A DNA stretch of 64,000 nt from DASXMT01 sp963812965 (GCA_963812965.1 CAWEXG010000001.1:223776-287775), one strand, 5' to 3'. Shown: positions 54,591 to 64,000, counted from the first letter of the stretch. A program made the numbers and translations. Notes: generated by a model not told the origin, from the letters alone.

Positions 54591-56018
54591 GTGAACGACA
54601 CTGAGAGGCTGTGGATTCTGTGTTCGGAAGCCCTGCGAGAGCAGGTCTCCGACTCGATCTGGCAGGCCTACCTGTCAGGGATCACACCCCTGTCCATCAA
54701 CAACAGCGAGCTCGTGCTCGGTGTGCCGAACACGCTCATTCGCGATCGAGTGGAGTCCCGGTTCCTCGGTCTCATCCAGGACACCGTGGTCGGCACAGTC
54801 GGGACCGTGCTGGCTGTCCGGCTCGAGGTCGTCGCCCCGATCGCCTACGACGGCCGAGACGCGTGGGACGACAGCGATCCTCTTCCAACCCCTCAGGCCG
54901 ACGCTCCGGTTGGGCACGATGCGTCTAGTCGCACACGACGGTCATCGCAGGAGGGTTCGTGGAGCTCCGAGCAGACCGGCGATCGCCACAAGTCGCTACT
55001 CGATACCCGCTACACCTTCGAGACCTTCGTCATCGCCTCCTCGAACCGCTTCGCACATGCCGCGGCGCTCTCGGTCGCCGAGGCACCCGCTCGGTCGTAC
55101 AACCCTCTCTTCATCTACGGGGAGGCGGGGCTGGGCAAGACCCACCTGCTTCACGCCATCGGGAACTACGTCATCGAGAACTTCAACGGGCGCCACGTTC
55201 GCTACGTCTCGACCGAGACCTTCATGAACGAGTTCGTCGACGCCATCCGGACCAATGCAACCACCGGGTTCAAGCGCCGTTATCGCGAGTGTGACGTGCT
55301 CCTGATCGACGACGTCCAATTCATGGAGGGCAAAGAGTCCCTCCAAGAGGAGTTCTTCCACACTTTCAACTCGCTCTATGGAGCATCCAAGCAGATCGTG
55401 TTGACGTCCGATCGCCCCCCGAAGTCGATGGCCACGCTCGAAGACCGTCTCCGGAGCCGGTTCCTCTCAGGTCTGATCACCGAGGTACAGCCCCCTGAGC
55501 TGGAAACTCGTCTTGCCATCCTGCAGTCGAAGGCCGAACGAGAGCGGGTGGACGTTCCCGACGAGGTGCTCGAGTTCATAGCCACTCACGTCAAAGACAA
55601 CATTCGTGAGCTCGAGGGAGCGCTTATCCGTGTGACCGCGTTCGCCAGTCTCAATCGGCAGCCGCTCAGCCGTGACCTGGCCGAACATGTCCTGTCCGAC
55701 ATCATGTCAGCCGATCAACCCCGACGAATCACACCACAGATGATTCTCGAGGCTACGTCAGAGACGTTCGGTTTCACGATCGACGAGCTCAAGGGCCCGA
55801 ACCGACGGAGGCCTCTGGTCACCGCAAGGCAGATCGGGATGTACGTGTTCAGGGACATGACCGACTTCAGCTATCCGGCCATCGCCCGGGAGTTCGGCGG
55901 CCGAGATCACACCACGGTGATGCACGCCGTGGAGAAGATCACCAACCTGATGAAAGAACGGCATCAGATCTACAACCAGGTGACCGAGCTCATCTTGCGC
56001 ATCAAGAGCGGAACATGA
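54591..56018 (+). CDS. dnaA: Chromosomal replication initiator DnaA
   Basis: 475 residues from the GTG at 54591 (GGAGG five bases upstream). Domain I: ERLWILCSEALREQVSDSIWQAYLSGITPLSIN; a flexible domain II; AAA+ domain III with FIYGEAGLGKTHLLHAIG (Walker A near 177-185), VLLIDDVQFMEGKESLQEEFFHTFN and sensor 2; domain IV with GGRDHTTVMHAVEKI, the DnaA-box-binding motif. Unwinds oriC. Confidence 0.97.
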   Translation: MNDTERLWILCSEALREQVSDSIWQAYLSGITPLSINNSELVLGVPNTLIRDRVESRFLGLIQDTVVGTVGTVLAVRLEVVAPIAYDGRDAWDDSDPLPTPQADAPVGHDASSRTRRSSQEGSWSSEQTGDRHKSLLDTRYTFETFVIASSNRFAHAAALSVAEAPARSYNPLFIYGEAGLGKTHLLHAIGNYVIENFNGRHVRYVSTETFMNEFVDAIRTNATTGFKRRYRECDVLLIDDVQFMEGKESLQEEFFHTFNSLYGASKQIVLTSDRPPKSMATLEDRLRSRFLSGLITEVQPPELETRLAILQSKAERERVDVPDEVLEFIATHVKDNIRELEGALIRVTAFASLNRQPLSRDLAEHVLSDIMSADQPRRITPQMILEATSETFGFTIDELKGPNRRRPLVTARQIGMYVFRDMTDFSYPAIAREFGGRDHTTVMHAVEKITNLMKERHQIYNQVTELILRIKSGT

Positions 56019-56326
56019 TGGGTTCAACACGGTGTTACCGACGGAGTCGGTTCCTCTGGTCCAACGGTTGTCTATCCAGAGGCTGTGGGTGTCTTGTGGA
56101 CATCCCTGCCGCGATCTGTGACAACTCTGTGAGCTCAGATGAACTTGTCCCTAACACGTCACCGGGGCGACAAGTTGTTGGTCGTCCAATGAGGAAACGG
56201 GGGATAGTAGGTGGATGACGACAGGTGTCCTACGCTGCGACGATCCAGGTTCATCCACAATCCACAACCCTTACTACCATCACTAGATCAAATTAAGAAT
56301 ATAGAAGAACAAGAAAGGACCCCCTG
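56019..56326. other. oriC: Replication origin oriC (dnaA-dnaN intergenic region)
   Basis: 308 bases without a gene. DnaA-box-like sites: TCATCCACA (56251-56259), CAATCCACA (56258-56266), TTGTGGACA on the opposite strand (56094-56102), and weaker ones near 56070 and 56083. An AT-rich stretch (about 56284-56316, rich in A and T with AATTAAGAATATAG) lies next to dnaN and could be the unwinding element. The dnaA-dnaN gap is the standard actinobacterial origin location. Box number is lower than in Streptomyces or Mycobacterium as far as I can judge by eye. Confidence 0.8.
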
Positions 56327-57475
56327 GTGAAGTTTCGCTGCGAACGCGACTCCCTAGTGGAGGTACTGACAACTGCAGGTCGAGCCGTGAGCTCCCGTTC
56401 AACGGCTTCCGTCGCTCTGGCCGGGGTGCGAATGGAGGGTGTCGGGAACCACCTTTCCGTGGTGGGTACCGATCTGGACCTGACCATGCACGTGTCGACA
56501 GAAGTGATCGGGGTCACCGATGGCGTGTGTGTCGCCCCGGCGAAGTTGCTCGCTGACATCGTTCGTTCTCTCGAGCCGGGAGCGGTGACCATCGAGTCGG
56601 AAGACGACAAGGTAGAGATCGCAGCAGCTCGGTCTCGGTTCAGTCTCCGCACGTTTCCCGTAGACGATTTTCCGGTTCTTCCTGAACCTCCGGCCCCGAT
56701 GACGTCGTTGCCGGCAGCCGGCTTGCTTGACGCGCTTCGACAGGTGGTCCGGGCAGCATCGAACGACGATGCCCGCCCCCTGCTAACGGGTGTGCTCATA
56801 GCTGCCGAAGGATCGGGGATCCGACTGGTAGCCACCGACTCGTACCGGTTGGCACTACGAGATCTGGCCGGAAGTGACGCAACCCTCGACGCGGCGCAGA
56901 TTCTCGTTCCAGCCCGAGCCCTGGCGGAGCTGCAACGGCTCTCAGGGTTGGGTGCCACCATGAAAGAGCCCAGCGGCAGCGGTGATGGCGAGACCGAGAG
57001 CAAGCCTTCGGTAGGTCTCTCCATCGGTGATCACGACGTGACGTTCACTGTTGGTGCCGTCCAGGTCAGCACCCGACTGCTCGACGGAAGTTATCCCGAC
57101 TACCGGCAGTTGATCCCAGCGGAGTACCCGAATCGCCTCCATGTCGGGAAGGACTCGTTGCTCGACGCGCTTCGGCGGGTCCGGCTGTTGGTTCGAGACA
57201 ACACCACGCCGGTTCGTCTGTCGATGCGTCAGGGCGGAGTCGATCTCACTGTGGTTTCACAGGAGGTCGGAGACGCCAGCGAGACCGTTGATGCCGACTT
57301 CAGCGGAACCGATCTGACCATCGCGTTCAACCCGACGTACCTTATCGACGGTGTGGAAGCAGTGACCGGCGACGAAGTACTCCTGGAAACAGTGGATGCC
57401 ACGAAACCAGCAACGGTTCGCGCCGCTGAACAGAGCGATTTTCGCTACCTGTTGATGCCGGTTCGAGTGTCCTGA
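56327..57475 (+). CDS. dnaN: DNA polymerase III beta subunit (sliding clamp)
   Basis: 382 residues from the GTG at 56327 (AAGGA seven bases upstream). Three-domain ring clamp that tethers polymerases. MKFRCERDSLVEVLTTAGRAVSSRSTASVALAG-type N-terminus, LLTGVLIAAEGSGIRLVATDSYRLA, DGSYPDYRQLIP, and C-terminal YLLMPVRVS. A Ser/Gly/Glu insertion of about 15 residues lies near residue 210. Follows oriC. Confidence 0.97.
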   Translation: MKFRCERDSLVEVLTTAGRAVSSRSTASVALAGVRMEGVGNHLSVVGTDLDLTMHVSTEVIGVTDGVCVAPAKLLADIVRSLEPGAVTIESEDDKVEIAAARSRFSLRTFPVDDFPVLPEPPAPMTSLPAAGLLDALRQVVRAASNDDARPLLTGVLIAAEGSGIRLVATDSYRLALRDLAGSDATLDAAQILVPARALAELQRLSGLGATMKEPSGSGDGETESKPSVGLSIGDHDVTFTVGAVQVSTRLLDGSYPDYRQLIPAEYPNRLHVGKDSLLDALRRVRLLVRDNTTPVRLSMRQGGVDLTVVSQEVGDASETVDADFSGTDLTIAFNPTYLIDGVEAVTGDEVLLETVDATKPATVRAAEQSDFRYLLMPVRVS

Positions 57476-57508
57476 CCGGGCGGTCTCACCGGTACTACAT
57501 ACAGCCCC

Positions 57509-58585
57509 GTGCACCTCGTCTCGCTCAACGTTCACGATTTCCGCTGTTTCACCGAAGCGACGTTCGACCCCGATGCTGAAGGTACGACGGTGATCACGGG
57601 ACAGAACGGGGTGGGAAAGACCAGCCTGCTCGAGGCCACGGCATACCTGGCCACACTGCAGTCGTTTCGGGGGGCACCCAGGGAGGCGATGGTGCGGAAC
57701 GGACGGGACAGGGCCGTTCTTCGAGCTGAGTCCCTCGTGGGTGACCGACCCATGACCATCGAAGCGGAGCTGGCTACGTCCAACCGCTCCCGCACCATGG
57801 TCAATCGACAGCCCGTACGGCGGCGAGTGGAGCTCCACGAGGCCCTTCGGGTCACGGTGTTCTCACCGGAAGACATCGGCGTGGTGCGGGGACCGCCGTC
57901 TGAGCGCCGGAGGTTCTTGGACGAGGCCTTGGCAATCATGGACCCGAAGTCGATGGTTCAGGGTGACGAGGTCGATCGGGTGTTACGGCAGCGCACCGCG
58001 CTCCTGCGCCAGTCCGGTGGCCGCCTGAGTGCTGAGGTGGAGGCCACATTGGATGTCTGGGACTCCCGCCTGGCCACTGCCGGGACGGCGTTGACAAACG
58101 CCAGAGAGGCTCTGGTTGAGCGCTTGCAGCCCGCGGTCGCCGAACACTACGGCCGCCTGGCCGGCGCCGATACTCCTGTTGCGCTGGCGTACCGGCGTTC
58201 GTGGAGTGGCGACCTCGGTGACGCTCTCGTCGCGTCTCGACGTGACGATCTCCGGCGAGGTGTGACGCTGGTGGGTCCGCACCGGGACGATATGGACCTC
58301 GTCCTGGCCGGTCTCCCTACCAGGACACACGCGTCACAGGGTGAACAACGGTCCTACGCGCTCTCGCTTCGCCTCGCTGCACATCAGCTGGCCACGGAAC
58401 ATCTGGGATCGGCTCCGGTGCTCCTGCTCGACGACGTGTTCTCCGAGCTCGATCCGTCTCGCTCCCGAGCGTTGTTGGCCGGTCTTCCGGCTGGGCAGGC
58501 GCTGCTCACCACCGCGCTCCCTCCGCCCCCTGAGGTGGATGCGGCTAAGACGTTCGTGGTCGATGGCACCGGGCTGGTGCGGTGA
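57509..58585 (+). CDS. recF: DNA replication and repair protein RecF
   Basis: 358 residues from the GTG at 57509. SMC-like ATPase that loads RecA at gaps. LVSLNVHDFRCF, Walker A GQNGVGKTS (31-39), the signature ASQGEQRSYALSLRLA and Walker B PVLLLDDVFSELD. The stop overlaps the DUF721 start (GTGA). Confidence 0.96.
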   Translation: MHLVSLNVHDFRCFTEATFDPDAEGTTVITGQNGVGKTSLLEATAYLATLQSFRGAPREAMVRNGRDRAVLRAESLVGDRPMTIEAELATSNRSRTMVNRQPVRRRVELHEALRVTVFSPEDIGVVRGPPSERRRFLDEALAIMDPKSMVQGDEVDRVLRQRTALLRQSGGRLSAEVEATLDVWDSRLATAGTALTNAREALVERLQPAVAEHYGRLAGADTPVALAYRRSWSGDLGDALVASRRDDLRRGVTLVGPHRDDMDLVLAGLPTRTHASQGEQRSYALSLRLAAHQLATEHLGSAPVLLLDDVFSELDPSRSRALLAGLPAGQALLTTALPPPPEVDAAKTFVVDGTGLVR

Positions 58586-58896
58586 CCAGTCCACGCCGTC
58601 GTGACGACGGCCCCCGGCCCCTCGACGGCTCCCTCGACGCGCTGTCGAGCAAGCTCGGCATGGCCGAGTCCCGCGGTCTGGCCAAGTTGTTCGCCCGGTG
58701 GGACGAGATTGTGGGCCCAGCGATAGCGAGCCACGTCAAGCCCGTTCGTCTCGATAAGAATTCCCTGGTCGTGACCGTTGATCACCCCGCATGGGCCACC
58801 CAGGTGCGGCATCTGGGCGACGATCTTTTGGACCGGGTGGCCGATGTGACAGAGCTCCCTCGACCAGCTTCCCTCGAGGTCAAGGTCCGCCGCTGA
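58582..58896 (+). CDS. DUF721 / DciA-type protein
   Basis: 104 residues from the GTG at 58582. DUF721 family: LAKLFARWDEIVGPAIASHVKPVRLDKNSLVVTVDHPAWATQVRHL. DciA proteins of this family assist loading of DnaB helicase in bacteria without DnaC or DnaI. No dnaC-like gene is visible here and its place between recF and gyrB is conserved in actinobacteria, so a helicase-loading role is likely. Confidence 0.88.
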   Translation: MTSPRRRDDGPRPLDGSLDALSSKLGMAESRGLAKLFARWDEIVGPAIASHVKPVRLDKNSLVVTVDHPAWATQVRHLGDDLLDRVADVTELPRPASLEVKVRR

Positions 58897-59031
58897 CACG
58901 CCGCTCCCTTGGTACACTGGGAGATCGGTACCGGGGGATGCGACACCTGAGCCGGGAGCAACGAGCGCCCCGGCACAGGCTTGATCAGCCCGGTCCCTCG
59001 TGAGCCGAACGATGGTGGAAAGGGCGCGTCT

Positions 59032-60978
59032 GTGGCGCTGAAGACAGAGGACCAGCAATCGGCGGCCGAGGCCACCTACGACGCAGGCGACATCACTGTT
59101 CTGGAAGGCTTGGACCCGGTCCGAAAGCGGCCGGGTATGTACATCGGCTCGACCGGTCCAACCGGTCTCCACCATCTGGTGTGGGAGGTCGTCGACAACG
59201 CCGTCGACGAGGCCATGGCCGGGTACTGCACCAAGATCGACGTGACCATCTTGGCCGACGGCGGTGTGCAGGTCGTCGACAACGGCCGGGGGATCCCGAC
59301 GGGCCCTCATCCCCAGTATCCCGAGAGCTCGGCTGCCGAGCTGGTGCTGACAACGTTGCACGCTGGTGGAAAGTTCGGTGGTTCCGGCTACAAGGTGTCC
59401 GGTGGTCTCCACGGCGTGGGTGTCTCGGTGGTCAACGCGCTGTCCACCCGCCTCGTGCTCGAGATCGACCGTGACGACAGGCACTACTCGATGGAGTTCG
59501 TCAACGGCGGCAAACCTACGGGGAAGCTCCAGGACACCGGTCCGGCTCCCCGGAATCAGACCGGGACGTCAGTTTCGTTCTGGCCAGACGCCACCGTCTT
59601 CGAGGAGATCGACTTCCGGGCCCAGACCGTGACGGAGCGCCTGCAGATCATGGCGTTCCTCAACAAGGGGCTGGAGATCAACTTCACTGATCAGCGGCCC
59701 GATGCCAAGCCGCCCCAGACGTTCAAGTACAAGGACGGGATCATCGACTACGTCCGGCACCTGAACGCCTCGAAGGAAGCGTTGTTTCGCAAGGTGGGCT
59801 CGTTCGAACAGGGCGAGGAGGCGATGGAGGTTGAGATCGCTCTCCAGTGGAACGCTGGCTTCTACGAGAGCATTCACTCGTTCGCCAATGGGATCTCCAC
59901 CATCGAGGGCGGCATGCACGAGGAGGGGTTCAAGAAGGCCCTGACCAACGTCGCGAACAAGTACGCCCGAGCTCGAGGGTCGCTGAAGGAGAAGGACGAC
60001 AACCTGCTGGGTGAGGATATTCGGGAGGGGCTCACTGCCATCATCTCGGTCCGGCTCCAGGACCCGCAGTTCGAGGGACAGACCAAGGGAAAGCTCGGGA
60101 ACGTCCCAGTGCGATCCTTGGTCGAACGGGCGACCAACGAGAAGCTGGCGGAGTGGTTCGAGGAGAACCCTCGGGAAGCGAACCAGGTCCTTCAGAAGGC
60201 AACGTTGGCAGCCCGTGCCCGGATGGCAGCCCGACAGGCCCGGGACCTGACCCGCCGGAAGTCGGCTCTGGACGGCGCCGGCCTCCCCGGTAAGTTGGTC
60301 GACTGCTCGTCACGGGACCCCCGTGAGAGCGAGCTGTTCATCGTCGAAGGCAACTCGGCCGGCGGCTCGGCCAAGGACGCCCGCAGCCCCAAGACGCAGG
60401 CCATCTTGCCCATCAGGGGAAAGATCCTGAACGTCGAGCGGGCCCGGGTCGACAAGATGTTGAAGAACACCGAGATCCAGGCTCTGATCTCGGCGATTGG
60501 CGCTGGTTTGGCCGACGACTTCGACGTCACGAAGATCCGCTATCACAAGGTCATCATCCTGGCCGACGCCGACGTGGACGGTTCGCACATCCGGACGCTG
60601 CTCCTGACGTTCTTCTTCCGACAGATGAAGCCGTTGGTGGAAGGTGGCTTCGTCTACGTAGCGCAGCCACCGCTGTACTCGACGTTGGTGGGCAAAGAGA
60701 AGATCTATCTGAAAGACGACACGGCCAAGGACGCCTATCTGGCTGACCACCCGAACCACAAGGCCGACTTCCAGCGCTTGAAGGGTCTGGGAGAGATGGA
60801 CTTCGACGAGCTTCGGGATACCACGATGGACCCCGGCAAGCGCTCCTTGCTCCAGATCGGTGTGGAGCAGGCAGCGTTGGCCGATGAGGTGTGCTCGGTC
60901 CTCATGGGCGAGGACGTCGAATTGCGACGCCAGTTCATCCAGACCAACGCCAAGGACGTGCGTTTCCTCGATATCTGA
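59032..60978 (+). CDS. gyrB: DNA gyrase subunit B
   Basis: 648 residues from the GTG at 59032. ATPase subunit for negative supercoiling. GHKL ATP site: VDNAVDEAMAGYC, DNGRGIPTG, VSGGLHGVGVSVVNALS; TOPRIM domain: LFIVEGNSAGGSAKDARS and ILADADVDGSHIRTLLLTFFF; C-terminal GLGEMDFDELRDTTMDP. Standard actinobacterial length. No resistance-associated change can be judged by eye. Confidence 0.97.
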   Translation: MALKTEDQQSAAEATYDAGDITVLEGLDPVRKRPGMYIGSTGPTGLHHLVWEVVDNAVDEAMAGYCTKIDVTILADGGVQVVDNGRGIPTGPHPQYPESSAAELVLTTLHAGGKFGGSGYKVSGGLHGVGVSVVNALSTRLVLEIDRDDRHYSMEFVNGGKPTGKLQDTGPAPRNQTGTSVSFWPDATVFEEIDFRAQTVTERLQIMAFLNKGLEINFTDQRPDAKPPQTFKYKDGIIDYVRHLNASKEALFRKVGSFEQGEEAMEVEIALQWNAGFYESIHSFANGISTIEGGMHEEGFKKALTNVANKYARARGSLKEKDDNLLGEDIREGLTAIISVRLQDPQFEGQTKGKLGNVPVRSLVERATNEKLAEWFEENPREANQVLQKATLAARARMAARQARDLTRRKSALDGAGLPGKLVDCSSRDPRESELFIVEGNSAGGSAKDARSPKTQAILPIRGKILNVERARVDKMLKNTEIQALISAIGAGLADDFDVTKIRYHKVIILADADVDGSHIRTLLLTFFFRQMKPLVEGGFVYVAQPPLYSTLVGKEKIYLKDDTAKDAYLADHPNHKADFQRLKGLGEMDFDELRDTTMDPGKRSLLQIGVEQAALADEVCSVLMGEDVELRRQFIQTNAKDVRFLDI

Positions 60979-61084
60979 GACCGATCACCTAAGCGATCAT
61001 CTAGAGATATGCGGTGAGGTTCACGCCCTACCGCACAAGACCACACAGTAAGAGATCACACGGTAAGGCAGGGTAGGGACAGGA

Positions 61085-63574
61085 ATGGCAGCACGGAATT
61101 CAGGTGACGGGACCGGCAGCGACGCCTTAGACGAGGTGGTCTCCGGCTTTATCGAGCCCATCGAGATCCAGGAAGAGATGGAGCGCTCCTTCCTCGAGTA
61201 CTCCATGTCGGTCATCGTGTCCCGGGCTCTGCCCGACGTGCGCGACGGTCTGAAACCGGTCCATCGTCGGATCCTGTACTCGATGTTCGCCCAGCGGCTC
61301 ACCCCGGACCGCCCTCACAGCAAGTGCGCCAAGGTCGTCGGCGATGTGATGGGGACCTACCACCCCCACGGCGACGCTTCGATCTACGAGGCACTGGCCC
61401 GCATGGCCCAGGACTTCTCCATGCGGCACCCGTTGATCGACGGGCACGGCAACTTCGGTGGCACCGGACCGGACGAGGGACCAGCCGCCATGCGCTACAC
61501 CGAGTGCCGGTTGGGGGCGCTGGCCCTGGAGCTGATGGCCGGCATCGACGAGGAGACCGTCGACTTCATCGACAACTACGACGCCACGTCGGAAGAGCCC
61601 ACCGTGCTCCCGTCCCGGTTTCCCAACATGTTGGTCAACGGGTCCCAGGGGATCGCCGTGGGCATGGCCACCAACATCCCCCCGCACAACCTCGGCGAAG
61701 CCATCGACGCCACCACGTACCTTCTGGAGCATCCGGACGCCACTCCTGACGACTTGATGGAGTTCGTCAAAGGGCCTGACTTTCCAACCGGCGCGCTCAT
61801 TCTCGGCCGCCAGGGGATCCTGGACGCCTATCGGACCGGACGAGGGTCGATCAAGCTGCGGGCGGTCGCCGAGATCGAGGAGGGGCGGAGCGGGGACACC
61901 CGAATCGTGGTCTCCGAGATGCCCTACCAGACCTCTATCGCCACCGTCTCGAAGAAGATCGAGGACCTGGTACGAGCGGGCGATCTCGACGGCATCGCCG
62001 AGGCTCAGGACGATTCGGCCGGGGGAAAGACCCGTCTCGTCATTCGGCTGAAGCGCGATGCCAACGCCAACGTGGTCCTCAACAACCTGTACAAGCAGAC
62101 ACCGCTCCAGACCAGCTTTGCGGTCAATACCGTGGCTCTGGTCGATGGGGTCCCGCGCACGCTGAACCTGGCCCAGATGCTGACCCACTATGTGGCCCAT
62201 CAGGTCGAAGTGGTCACCCGCCGTTCCGAGTTCCTGCTGAAGAAGTACCAGGACCGCGCCCACATCGTCGAGGGGCTTCTCAAGGCCATCGACATGTTGG
62301 ACGCGGTGATCCAGGCCATCCGCTCGTCTGACGACCGCCCGGCCGCCCGGGCCACCCTGATGGCCGAGCCGTTCTCGTTCTCGGACACACAGGCGGTCCA
62401 CATCCTGGACATGACCCTCGGCCGCCTGACCCGGCTGGGTCGGACCGAGCTCGACAGCGAGCTGGCCGACCTTCGAGAGAAGATCGCCGAGCTGGAGACC
62501 ATCCTGGGTGACCCGGCGGTGCTCCGGGGCGTCATCGCCGCCGAGCTGGCCGAGATCCGGGAGAAGTACGCGAACGTGCGCCGGTCGATCATCACCCATG
62601 ATCCCGGCGACATGGGCGTCGAGGACCTGGTGGACGACGAAGAGATCGTCGTCACCATGACCCGAGCCGGATATATCAAGGCGGTCTCTGCCGACGCGTT
62701 CCGGACCCAGGGTCGTGGCGGCAGGGGAGTGCAAGGCGCTCGGCTCAAGGAGGAGGACCTCATCGACGACGTGGTCCACACGTCGTCACACGCCCACCTC
62801 TTGCTGTTCTCCAACCGTGGTCGGGTCTTCCGTCTGCGAGCCCTGGAGATCCCGATGAAGGAACGCACGGCACGGGGTACTGCGGCAGTGAACCTGCTGC
62901 CACTGTCACCCACTGAGAAGATCCAGGCCATCATCGGCACACGTGACTTCTCTGCCGACCACTACCTGGTGTTCGCCACGAAGCTCGGACAGATCAAGAA
63001 GACCGCGTTCAGCGAGTACGACAAGTCCCGGCGTGAGGGCTTCATCGCCATCAACCTTCGTGACAGCGACGAGCTGGTCCGGGTGGTGGAGACCACAGGT
63101 GACGACGACGTGTTCCTGGTCACCCAGGCAGGCATGACGATTCGTTTCTCCGAGAACGACGTCCGGCCGATGGGCCGGGACGCCGCTGGTGTCCGAGGGG
63201 TGCGGCTGAAAGCCGAGGACGAAGTGGTGTCCTGTGACGTGGCCAAGGACGACGCGGATATCTTGCTGGTCACCGACGCCGGCTACGGGAAGCGTACGAA
63301 ACTGGAGCGCTTCCATCGCCAAGCCCGGGGTGGCCAAGGTGTCCGAGGCATCCGGCTTACCGCCAAGCGGGGCCGAGTGGTCGCCGCTTTCATGGCCGGA
63401 CTCGACGACGAGATCCTGCTGGTCTCTACCGGGGGCGTGGTGATCCGGACGGCGGTGCGAGAGATCGCATCGCAGGGCCGGGACGCCACCGGTGTCCGGG
63501 TCATGAGCGTTCCTGAAGGCCATGCGGTGGCTGCAGTAGCCCCGGTAGCAGGGGAGACCGGATCAGAGTCGTGA
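61085..63574 (+). CDS. gyrA: DNA gyrase subunit A
   Basis: 829 residues. Cleavage subunit: ALPDVRDGLKPVHRRILYSM, quinolone-resistance region YHPHGDASIYEALARMAQDF, catalytic Tyr138 in AAMRYTECR, and a beta-pinwheel C-terminal domain with the GyrA box QGRGGRGVQG near 541. At the two main quinolone positions it has Ala98 (E. coli Ser83) and Glu102 (E. coli Asp87). ATG at 61085 with AGGGACAGGA just upstream. No intein. Confidence 0.97.
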   Translation: MAARNSGDGTGSDALDEVVSGFIEPIEIQEEMERSFLEYSMSVIVSRALPDVRDGLKPVHRRILYSMFAQRLTPDRPHSKCAKVVGDVMGTYHPHGDASIYEALARMAQDFSMRHPLIDGHGNFGGTGPDEGPAAMRYTECRLGALALELMAGIDEETVDFIDNYDATSEEPTVLPSRFPNMLVNGSQGIAVGMATNIPPHNLGEAIDATTYLLEHPDATPDDLMEFVKGPDFPTGALILGRQGILDAYRTGRGSIKLRAVAEIEEGRSGDTRIVVSEMPYQTSIATVSKKIEDLVRAGDLDGIAEAQDDSAGGKTRLVIRLKRDANANVVLNNLYKQTPLQTSFAVNTVALVDGVPRTLNLAQMLTHYVAHQVEVVTRRSEFLLKKYQDRAHIVEGLLKAIDMLDAVIQAIRSSDDRPAARATLMAEPFSFSDTQAVHILDMTLGRLTRLGRTELDSELADLREKIAELETILGDPAVLRGVIAAELAEIREKYANVRRSIITHDPGDMGVEDLVDDEEIVVTMTRAGYIKAVSADAFRTQGRGGRGVQGARLKEEDLIDDVVHTSSHAHLLLFSNRGRVFRLRALEIPMKERTARGTAAVNLLPLSPTEKIQAIIGTRDFSADHYLVFATKLGQIKKTAFSEYDKSRREGFIAINLRDSDELVRVVETTGDDDVFLVTQAGMTIRFSENDVRPMGRDAAGVRGVRLKAEDEVVSCDVAKDDADILLVTDAGYGKRTKLERFHRQARGGQGVRGIRLTAKRGRVVAAFMAGLDDEILLVSTGGVVIRTAVREIASQGRDATGVRVMSVPEGHAVAAVAPVAGETGSES

Positions 63575-63704
63575 CCCGACGGCGCACCAGGCACTGTTGG
63601 GCCATGCTGTCAGTCCAAGGTGCTGAGAGGACTACTAGAAGCAGGCTCCCGTCGTCCTGATCGAGGGTCGCCAGCCGGTGGTGTAGCCTCGTGAGCTGGT
63701 CTAC

Positions 63705-63781
63705 GGGGCTATAGCTCAGTCGGTTAGAGCGCAGCACTGATAATGCTGAGGTCGCAAGTTCGATTCTTGCTAGCCCCACCA
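63705..63781 (+). tRNA. ileT: tRNA-Ile (anticodon GAT)
   Basis: 77 bases including an encoded CCA. Acceptor stem GGGGCTA pairs with TAGCCCC; D stem GCTC/GAGC; anticodon stem CAGCA/TGCTG around loop CTGATAA (GAT at its centre); T stem GCAAG/CTTGC with TTCGATT loop. tRNA-Ile after gyrA is a typical actinobacterial arrangement. Confidence 0.98.
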
Positions 63782-63864
63782 GAAAGATGCTGGTCACAGC
63801 GTCACGGCGACGCCTCCCGGCGGAGCGCCCCGACCATCTGACACGAATCTGACACGCGAGAAAC

Positions 63865-63884
63865 GGGCATTGTCGGGCATTGTC
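63865..63884. repeat. Tandem 10-bp repeat downstream of tRNA-Ile
   Basis: GGGCATTGTC occurs twice without a gap, about 80 bases past the tRNA; TGACACG also occurs twice just before it. The region from 63782 to the window end shows no gene. Confidence 0.5.
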
Positions 63885-64000
63885 ATCATGTGTGCAGTCC
63901 CAGTACATGCTTCCACTGTGAATCGGGCACCTGGGGTGCGCTACAAGTGCCCGTTGCGATTGGGTCGGGCAGGGAAAAGCGGTAACGTCAACGGATGGTG

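Noticed and set aside
63501..63908. Minus-strand frame of 135 codons over the tRNA, with a GLARIELATSALS-type segment
   Set aside because: This is the well-known spurious translation of tRNA sequence; the tRNA-Ile is certain.
1..64000. CRISPR arrays, insertion sequences, prophage genes and rRNA
   Set aside because: No spaced repeat series, transposase, integrase, phage structural gene or rRNA sequence was seen. The repeats after tRNA-Ile are too short to claim an attachment site.

Overview
The window is a chromosomal segment of a high-GC Gram-positive bacterium. Evidence: actinobacterial gene order around the replication origin (pcnB / DUF6049-murJ ... trxB-trxA-cwlM // parB-parA-rsmG-jag-yidC-yidD-rnpA-rpmH // dnaA-dnaN-recF-DUF721-gyrB-gyrA-tRNA-Ile), actinobacterial families (DUF5318, DUF6049, a degenerate CwlM-type amidase, an F420-type LLM oxidoreductase) and many GTG starts. 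The order matches Mycobacterium closely, but sigM is absent and degV plus a small membrane protein sit in its place. I infer a deep-branching actinobacterium, perhaps Acidimicrobiia; no rRNA is present to confirm this.

Region 1 (1-12 kb, mostly minus strand) is a large phosphate-acquisition locus: a PstS-like secreted protein, a small secreted unknown, pstC, pstA, pstB, two consecutive PstS-like proteins that each end in a membrane helix, a sortase-fold protein whose catalytic His and Cys are replaced by Arg and Ser, and a secreted NHL-type repeat protein cut by the left edge. Region 2 (12-16 kb) holds a catalase and glucose-6-phosphate isomerase. Region 3 (16-22 kb, plus strand) holds two OmpR-type response regulators with no kinase beside them and a second pst operon in the order B-S-C-A. 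11-nt phased GTTC direct repeats, like actinobacterial PHO boxes, precede pstC of locus 1, the second regulator and pstB of locus 2, so the regulator(s) probably control both transport loci and at least one is probably autoregulated.

Region 4 (22-31 kb) is metabolic and housekeeping: Lon protease, an alpha/beta hydrolase with an F420-type oxidoreductase, an endonuclease/exonuclease/phosphatase-family protein, a lipoprotein CocE/X-Pro-type hydrolase and a DHA2 exporter. Region 5 (31-38 kb) carries rpsF-ssb-rpsR-rplI and dnaB, panB, DUF5318, a PadR regulator with a clear operator, and inositol-phosphate synthase. Region 6 (38-64 kb) is the origin domain: CCA-adding enzyme, DUF6049-MurJ, DegV, thioredoxin system, CwlM-like protein, ParAB with two parS sites, RsmG/KhpB/YidC/YidD/RnpA/L34, oriC with DnaA boxes and an AT-rich stretch, and the dnaA-to-gyrA run with tRNA-Ile(GAT).

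About a dozen genes, including essential ones (rpsR, pst subunits, khpB), are broken by a single-base shift that restores a perfect family match when corrected. I read these mainly as sequence errors in the source assembly, and they are annotated as single genes with the shift position given. The most original signal is the membrane-tethered PstS-like pair with the catalytically dead sortase attached to pst locus 1.
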